A stretch of DNA of 10,302 bases, taken from contig CASFSH010000029.1 in the NCBI GenBank assembly GCA_949297205.1, positions 1 through 10,302 on the forward strand, read 5' to 3'. How positions within the stretch are numbered: the stretch's first letter is position 1; every line of letters starts with the position of its first letter. This DNA is from an uncultured Bacillota bacterium. Lineage in GTDB: Bacteria; Bacillota; Clostridia; UBA1381. Of the stretch, positions 6,414-10,302 are shown piece after piece. The translations under genes and the position numbers were made by a program. The notes beneath the pieces were generated by a model that worked only from the letters and a program-made list of their open reading frames with translations, searched no databases and was not told the origin of the DNA.

Positions 6414-7098
6414 TTTTTTGGGAATGTCAACCTATTTCGGTTTTGTTCTGAGTATAGGGGCATACGTTATAGGAAGCAGCATAAAAAAAAGATTTAAACT
6501 TGCAATATTTAATCCTCTTTTGATTGCAATTATAATAACAATATGTATTTTGCTTTTGGGAAATATAAGTTATGATAAATATAATGAGGGGGCAAAATAT
6601 ATAACTTATCTTTTAACCCCGTCAACGGTTGCATTGGCTGTACCCCTTTATGATAAGCTGAAAGTCCTTAAGAAAAATTTTAAGGCAATAATGATAGGAA
6701 TTATATCCGGGACAATAACAAGTTTTATTACAAATTTAATTATTTGTATTTTGTTTAATTTGTCTCATGAACAATATATAACTCTTTTACCCAAATCAAT
6801 AACAACCGCAATAGGTATGGAATTATCTGCTGAATTCGGGGGAAGCAAAACAATTACCACGGCAGTGATAGTTGTTACCGGAATTGTAGGAAGTGTTATA
6901 TCAGAGAAAATTTTTAAACTGCTGAAAATAAAAAATCCAATTGCAAAGGGAATTGCACTTGGTTCTGCGTCCCATGCAATAGGTACATCAAAGGCGGTTG
7001 AAATGGGAGAAACCGAAGGTGCAATGGCAGGGCTGTCAATTGCTGTTTCTGGTATTCTTACCGTTTTGGCAATGAATATTTTTACATTATTTTATTAA
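6406..7098 (+). CDS. lrgB: LrgB/CidB family membrane protein
   Basis: A 230-residue polytopic membrane protein that fits LrgB along its whole length. Recognisable family stretches are YLLTPSTVALAVPLY (68-82), LPKSITTAIGMEL (128-140) and the strongly conserved GIALGSASHAIGTSKAVEMG (182-201) followed by ETEGAMAGLS. LrgB normally works with LrgA, and the 8-nt overlap of the two genes shows they are made together. The role may be control of autolysis or transport of small carboxylates such as pyruvate, as shown for related pairs in Bacillus and streptococci. An AAGGAG sits rather far (about 14 nt) from the ATG, so translation probably depends partly on ribosomes finishing lrgA. Length is normal. 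Confidence 0.92.
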   Translation: MSDFLGMSTYFGFVLSIGAYVIGSSIKKRFKLAIFNPLLIAIIITICILLLGNISYDKYNEGAKYITYLLTPSTVALAVPLYDKLKVLKKNFKAIMIGIISGTITSFITNLIICILFNLSHEQYITLLPKSITTAIGMELSAEFGGSKTITTAVIVVTGIVGSVISEKIFKLLKIKNPIAKGIALGSASHAIGTSKAVEMGETEGAMAGLSIAVSGILTVLAMNIFTLFY

Positions 7099-7115
7099 GT
7101 CTTATGGAGGTTACA

Positions 7116-8555
7116 ATGAATACAACAGTTTTAAAAAAATATTTCGGAGGAAAAAATTTCTGGAAGCAAACCATAGTTCTGGCATTGCCGATAGCTTTGC
7201 AGAATTTGCTTACAAGTTCTTTTATTCTCGTAGATACCATAATGGTAGGACAACTTGGCGACGTCGCTTTGTCATCGGTAGGTATGGCAGGTCAGTGGGG
7301 CTGGCTTTTAAATATGGTTACGTTCGGAGTATGTTCCGGTGCGGCAGTATTCGTTTCTCAATATTGGGGAGCGGGGGATATAAAAGGTATACATAAAATT
7401 TGCGGTTTAGCGGTAATAATAGGATTAATTATATCGGCGATTTTCATGATTCCTGCGCTTTTTGCACCGAACAAGGTAATAAGTATATTTAACCGTGATG
7501 CAAATGTTATAACAACAGGAAGTGCATATCTTGTAATTGCTTGTTTTTCATATCCCGGTTCAGTATTAAATATGATATTGGCTGCTATTTTACGTTCAAC
7601 CGAAGATGTAAAATTACCTGTGTTTGTGGCACTGTTTACAACAGTTGCAAATGCTGTTTTGGATTATGCATTGATTTTCGGAGCTTTTGGTTTACCTGAA
7701 ATGGGAGTTCAGGGTGCGGCTTTGGCAACTTGTCTTTCAGCCTGGATGGGACCGATATTATTGATAATATGTTCTTTAATAAAAAAGAATATATTGTATG
7801 CTCCGCTTAGTGAAATATTTGCTATAGATAAGAAATTAATAAAGGCTTTTCTTATAACAGCTGCACCTGTGGTTTTGAATGAAAGTCTTTGGGGAATAGG
7901 TACTTTTTTGTATAATGTAATTTTTGCTAATCTCGGATATGAGAATTATGCTGCTGTTACAATATTAAAAACAATTGAAAATATTGCCTTTGTATTTTTT
8001 GTTGGTATGTGTAATGCCTGCAGTGTTTTGCTGGGTAAAAATATCGGAAGCGGAAACGTGGAGGTTGCAGTAAAAGATTCAAGACGTTTCGGTGTTATAA
8101 TACCTTTACTTGGATTTGCGGTAGGAATGATTGTAATTGCATTGAGAAGTCAGCTTATAGGTCTGTTTAATCTCACCGGGGAACTTACAGAAGCAACAAT
8201 AGGAGTAGCAAAAATAATTATGATGCTTTACGGAATCGAACTTGGTATCAGAAATATTCCTTATGCATTAATTGTGGGTATATTCAGATCGGGCGGAGAT
8301 ACAATTAACGGTGCAAAATTCGATACATTGAGTCTTTGGTTTATTGCCTTGCCCTTGACCGCTATTATGGCCTTTGTCGTAAAAGCGCCGTTTGTTGTTG
8401 TATATGCGGCAATGTATATTGGTGAGGATTATGTAAAATCTTTCCTGTGCTTAAGACACTACAGAACTTATAAATGGATAAAACCGGTTACTGAGGCCGG
8501 ACGTGAAAGTATGGAAAGATTTATGGAAAAGAGAAATTTACAGTTAAAATCCTAA
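7116..8555 (+). CDS. MATE family efflux transporter
   Basis: A 479-residue integral membrane protein with about 12 hydrophobic segments and the internal two-fold repeat of the MATE (NorM/DinF-like) family. The first helix carries the conserved ALPIALQNLL and DTIMVGQLG, then VSQYWGAGD after helix 2. The hallmark ILRSTEDVKLPV (about 160-171) is followed in the second half by the counterpart IFRSGGDTINGAKFDT. MATE proteins use sodium or proton gradients to export cationic drugs, dyes and metabolites. The start at 7116 follows GGAGG (7106-7110) with a 5-nt gap; the ATG at 7104 overlaps this site and is rejected. It begins 17 nt after lrgB and is the last gene of the unit, closed by the terminator at 8593-8623. 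The substrate cannot be told from sequence. Confidence 0.93.
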   Translation: MNTTVLKKYFGGKNFWKQTIVLALPIALQNLLTSSFILVDTIMVGQLGDVALSSVGMAGQWGWLLNMVTFGVCSGAAVFVSQYWGAGDIKGIHKICGLAVIIGLIISAIFMIPALFAPNKVISIFNRDANVITTGSAYLVIACFSYPGSVLNMILAAILRSTEDVKLPVFVALFTTVANAVLDYALIFGAFGLPEMGVQGAALATCLSAWMGPILLIICSLIKKNILYAPLSEIFAIDKKLIKAFLITAAPVVLNESLWGIGTFLYNVIFANLGYENYAAVTILKTIENIAFVFFVGMCNACSVLLGKNIGSGNVEVAVKDSRRFGVIIPLLGFAVGMIVIALRSQLIGLFNLTGELTEATIGVAKIIMMLYGIELGIRNIPYALIVGIFRSGGDTINGAKFDTLSLWFIALPLTAIMAFVVKAPFVVVYAAMYIGEDYVKSFLCLRHYRTYKWIKPVTEAGRESMERFMEKRNLQLKS

Positions 8556-8592
8556 TGATGCTTGCAAGATAAAAATAATTTGTTATATTTAA

Positions 8593-8623
8593 AAAAACTG
8601 CTGTGATAAACACGGCAGTTTTT
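8593..8623. terminator. Bidirectional terminator between MATE and Crp genes
   Basis: A 13-bp stem (AAAAACTGCTGTG, 8593-8605, with CACGGCAGTTTTT, 8611-8623, one G-U wobble) encloses a 5-nt loop. It has a T-tract on one side and an A-tract on the other, so it can serve both converging genes. The stop codon of the Crp-family gene (8622-8624) lies within its edge. Confidence 0.88.
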
Positions 8624-9287
8624 ATATGTCTTTTAATATGAAATTATTTTTATTATATGAAATTATGCCGTCTTTCTGCATTTTTGACAGTTCACTGCAC
8701 ATTGCACTTCTGTCGACAGCAAGAAAATCTGCAAGCTGCTGTCTGTTAAAAGGTATGGTAAAGCTTGTACTTTTTGCTTTTATTGATTGGTCGGAGAGAT
8801 AGGAAAATAATTTTTCTCGTGTAGTTCTTTGAGAAAGATATCCTATTTTTTGGGTCAGTGAAACATTTTTTGCGGAAAGTACGGTATATGTGTTCATAAT
8901 AAGCTGATTATGAAAGGAACAAAGAGAACTGCATACGGTTAGAATTTTTTTTAAATCAAGATATAAAATCAAACTGTCGGCGACTGCAACGGCATTGTTT
9001 TCCGCCTTATTTGATGATAGTACCGAATATGCCTCTCCGAAAGTATCTCCTTCGGACATTTTATTTAATATGCTCAGATTACCCCAGTAATCCTCTTTTT
9101 GTATATGAACGCTTCCTTCAAGAATAAGAGCAACGCTTGATACTCTATCGCCTACAGTAAAAATATATTCACCTTTTTTATATTTTCGTATTTTTCCTGA
9201 AAGACAGTTAAGCATTGTTAGTATTTCATCTTCTTTTATTCCCCGGAAAATTTCTGATTTTGATAATAAATTCAAATATTTTTTCAT
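8622..9287 (-). CDS. Crp/Fnr family transcriptional regulator
   Basis: The 221-residue protein has an N-terminal cyclic-nucleotide-binding-type beta barrel (about 10-115), a long dimerisation helix (about 125-155) and a C-terminal winged helix. Features are KKGEYIFTVGD (37-47), ALILEGSVHI (53-62), GDTFGEA (80-86) and the helix-turn-helix FNRQQLADFLAVDRSAMCSE (180-199). The N-terminus lacks the cysteine cluster of true FNR, and its cysteines (28, 119, 123, 197) are scattered, so it is unlikely to hold an FNR-type cluster; the signal is unknown. It resembles regulators that control nitrosative-stress and redox genes in Clostridia. ATG 9287 follows AAAGGTG with a 6-nt gap, and the upstream GTG at 9296 overlaps that site. 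It faces away from a 4Fe-4S protein gene, its likely target, and has a palindrome in its own leader, implying self-control. Confidence 0.9.
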   Translation of the reverse strand: MKKYLNLLSKSEIFRGIKEDEILTMLNCLSGKIRKYKKGEYIFTVGDRVSSVALILEGSVHIQKEDYWGNLSILNKMSEGDTFGEAYSVLSSNKAENNAVAVADSLILYLDLKKILTVCSSLCSFHNQLIMNTYTVLSAKNVSLTQKIGYLSQRTTREKLFSYLSDQSIKAKSTSFTIPFNRQQLADFLAVDRSAMCSELSKMQKDGIISYNKNNFILKDI

Positions 9288-9299
9288 AAAATTCACCTT

Positions 9300-9315
9300 T
9301 GTTGTTTTTACAACA
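9300..9315. promoter_or_regulatory. Palindromic operator, likely site of the Crp/Fnr regulator
   Basis: TGTTGT-TTTT-ACAACA is a perfect 6-bp dyad with a 4-bp centre, the size and symmetry of Crp/Fnr-family sites. It lies roughly 8-24 bp downstream of the predicted start of the regulator's own promoter, a repressing position. Its centre (9307.5) is 41.5 bp upstream of the start predicted for the divergent Fe-S gene, an activating position. Binding by the neighbouring regulator is inferred. Confidence 0.65.
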
Positions 9316-9329
9316 TATTTTCTTTTTTA

Positions 9330-9358
9330 ATTATACTATAATTTAAACATAAAGTCAA
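9330..9358 (-). promoter_or_regulatory. Promoter of the Crp/Fnr regulator gene
   Basis: On the minus strand, TTGACT (9358-9353), a 17-bp spacer and a perfect TATAAT (9335-9330). The predicted start is around 9323. This is among the strongest promoters in the window, as expected for a gene held down by its own product. Confidence 0.85.
9337..9342 (+). promoter_or_regulatory. -10 box for the divergent Fe-S gene
   Basis: A perfect TATAAT at 9337-9342 abuts the opposing -10 box, the two forming ATTATA-C-TATAAT. No acceptable -35 box exists 16-18 bp upstream (CATATT or similar), so this promoter probably needs an activator. With a start near 9349, the palindrome centre falls at -41.5. Confidence 0.55.
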
Positions 9359-9370
9359 TTAAATTTTATG

Positions 9371-9418
9371 AAAGGAGAAGTAATTACAGATTAATTTTTG
9401 CTGTAATGAAAATATACA
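9371..9418 (+). promoter_or_regulatory. Leader with stem-loop between ribosome site and start codon
   Basis: The strong Shine-Dalgarno AAAGGAG (9371-9377) is 41 nt from the ATG at 9419. Between them ATTACAG (9383-9389) pairs perfectly with CTGTAAT (9401-9407) around an 11-nt loop, leaving 11 nt before the start. A six-codon frame (ATG at 9406, MKIYND) runs across the start codon. The layout mirrors that at 1222-1261. Confidence 0.5.
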
Positions 9419-10117
9419 ATGATTAGAAAGATAATTAAAATAAATGAGGAAAAATGTAATGGATGCGGAGCCTGTGCAGATGCCTGCCATGAGGGTGCAA
9501 TAGGAATGGTAAACGGTAAGGCAAAACTTTTAAGAGATGATTATTGCGACGGTTTGGGTGATTGTTTGCCTGTATGTCCCACAAATGCAATAACATTTGA
9601 AGAAAGGGAAGCGGCAGAATATAACGAGGCGGCAGTATTGGCAAATAAGGCAGAAAAACAACCTATGCCATGCGGATGTCCGGGAACCAATATTAAAAGT
9701 ATAAACAGAAATTTAGACGCCGAAGAAATACAAATGCCTTCAAATTGCCGGAGCCGTCTTATGCAGTGGCCGGTGCAGATTAAACTTGTACCTGTTAATG
9801 CGCCGTATTTTGATAATGCAAAATTGCTTGTTGCGGCTGATTGTACCGCATATGCATACGGTAATTTTCACGAAAAATTCATTAAAAATCATATAACCGT
9901 TGTAGGATGCCCAAAACTTGATGATGTAGATTATACCGATAAATTGACACAAATTATAAAAAATAATAATATAAAAAGCGTAACTGTAGTAAGAATGGAA
10001 GTTCCGTGCTGCGGGGGGATTGAAAATGCTGTTAAAAACGCACTGCAAAAGAGCGGAAAATTTGTTCCGTGGCAGGTTGTTACAATCTCAACAGACGGTA
10101 AAATTCTTGATGAATAA
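9419..10117 (+). CDS. Cysteine-rich 4Fe-4S ferredoxin-domain protein
   Basis: The 232-residue protein starts with a ferredoxin-like domain. The first motif is CNGCGACADAC (C13, C16, C19, C23). The second is CDGLGDCLPVC (C43, C49, C53), where leucine replaces the expected second cysteine. A linker holds PCGCPG (84-89). The C-terminal half is a separate domain with C110, C142, C164 and a CCGG motif (197-200). It is probably cytoplasmic, with no signal peptide or membrane segment. Related proteins in anaerobic Clostridia and archaea are annotated only as 4Fe-4S binding proteins and sometimes neighbour hybrid-cluster-protein genes and a Crp/Fnr regulator. An electron-transfer role in redox or nitrosative stress is plausible but unproven. 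The start has no ribosome site at normal distance, yet the first residues (IRKIIKINEEKCNGCG) fit the family, so the ATG at 9419 is kept. It appears to be transcribed alone. Confidence 0.85.
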   Translation: MIRKIIKINEEKCNGCGACADACHEGAIGMVNGKAKLLRDDYCDGLGDCLPVCPTNAITFEEREAAEYNEAAVLANKAEKQPMPCGCPGTNIKSINRNLDAEEIQMPSNCRSRLMQWPVQIKLVPVNAPYFDNAKLLVAADCTAYAYGNFHEKFIKNHITVVGCPKLDDVDYTDKLTQIIKNNNIKSVTVVRMEVPCCGGIENAVKNALQKSGKFVPWQVVTISTDGKILDE

Positions 10118-10302
10118 TACCCGGCGAAGTCGAATAAAAGTTTTACTCAATTTTTTTAAAAAATTGCAGGATCAAAGGACAGAGTCCTTTGTTACATCAT
10201 CAGAAACGAACCCACAAAAAAAGACCGGTACACAATAATTAAATTCGGTATCGGTCTTTTGCTTTTAATATTGTTCTGTCTGCTTTTTTTCTTCGATGTT
10301 TT
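10118..10302. other. Intergenic tail with repeat-like hairpins
   Basis: After the Fe-S gene there are two consecutive near-perfect palindromes. CAATTTTTT-T-AAAAAATTG lies at 10148-10166, and CAAAGGAC-AGA-GTCCTTTG at 10173-10191. Neither is followed by a T-run, so they are not ordinary terminators. The arrangement (GGCGAAGTCG, AGTTTTACTCAA, hairpin, GCAGG, hairpin with an AGAGTCC-type turn) recalls short interspersed elements I remember in gut Clostridia intergenic DNA, but this cannot be verified here. A 72-codon frame at 10020-10238 runs through the hairpins and is not a gene. No gene is seen to the window end. Confidence 0.45.
10219..10260 (+). terminator. Rho-independent terminator of the Fe-S gene
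   Basis: AAAAGACCGGTAC (10219-10231) pairs with GTATCGGTCTTTT (10248-10260), with one wobble, around a 16-nt loop, followed by GCTTTT. It ends transcription of the Fe-S gene about 100-140 nt after its stop. The A-rich left arm would also let it stop transcripts entering from the right. Confidence 0.8.

Noticed and set aside
6104..6463. Minus-strand open frame of 119 codons opposite lrgA
   Set aside because: It is antisense to a well-recognised gene, with no ribosome site or family resemblance.
10020..10238. Open frame of 72 codons overlapping the end of the Fe-S gene
   Set aside because: It lies in another frame of a real gene and continues through intergenic hairpins; its product is charged low-complexity sequence.

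Overview
The window looks like a piece of a low-GC Firmicute chromosome, most likely an anaerobic, gut-type Clostridia. The reasons are the AT-rich sequence with strong AGGAGG-type ribosome sites, Clostridia-like protein variants (ferredoxin-tailed aldo/keto reductase, PdaB-like deacetylase, PdxY-like kinase), a decayed BspA-type leucine-rich-repeat gene, and abundant 4Fe-4S proteins. No phage, transposase, plasmid or CRISPR feature was found.

Layout. (1) 22-200: a complete tRNA-Leu(CAG) unit with its own consensus promoter and terminator. (2) 246-718, minus: a secreted leucine-rich-repeat gene that is now a pseudogene (one frameshift, three in-frame stops). (3) 719-1261: AT-rich intergenic DNA ending in a promoter and an unusual leader with a ribosome site, a perfect stem-loop and then the start codon. 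(4) 1262-3301, plus: a GH88-type unsaturated glucuronyl hydrolase and a pyridoxal/pyridoxamine kinase-like gene, closed by a bidirectional terminator. (5) 3398-4916, minus: inorganic pyrophosphatase, with its own near-consensus promoter, and a PdaB-like membrane-anchored polysaccharide deacetylase. (6) 5008-8555, plus: a tight four-gene unit of ferredoxin-type aldo/keto reductase, LrgA/CidA, LrgB/CidB and a MATE exporter, ending at a second bidirectional terminator. (7) 8622-9287, minus, and 9419-10117, plus: a Crp/Fnr-family regulator facing away from a cysteine-rich 4Fe-4S protein. (8) 10118-10302: hairpins and a terminator.

Most of the window is housekeeping or metabolic: uronate-containing oligosaccharide breakdown, cofactor salvage, pyrophosphate removal, cell-wall modification and small-molecule redox and export. 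The most distinctive part is 9300-9421. One perfect 16-bp palindrome lies just downstream of the regulator's own predicted transcription start and, at the same time, at -41.5 relative to a predicted start for the divergent Fe-S gene. That is the geometry of a self-repressing Crp/Fnr protein that acts as a class II activator of its neighbour. The Fe-S gene, like the GH88 gene far upstream, has its AAAGGAG ribosome site separated from the start codon by a perfect 7-bp stem-loop followed by exactly 11 nt.

Six start codons were placed downstream of the longest open frame because the upstream start overlaps or precedes the ribosome site. These are pyrophosphatase at 3928, aldo/keto reductase at 5008, lrgA at 6042, MATE at 7116, Crp at 9287, and the pseudogene at 718. 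All assignments come from reading the sequence and from memory of protein families; no database search was possible.
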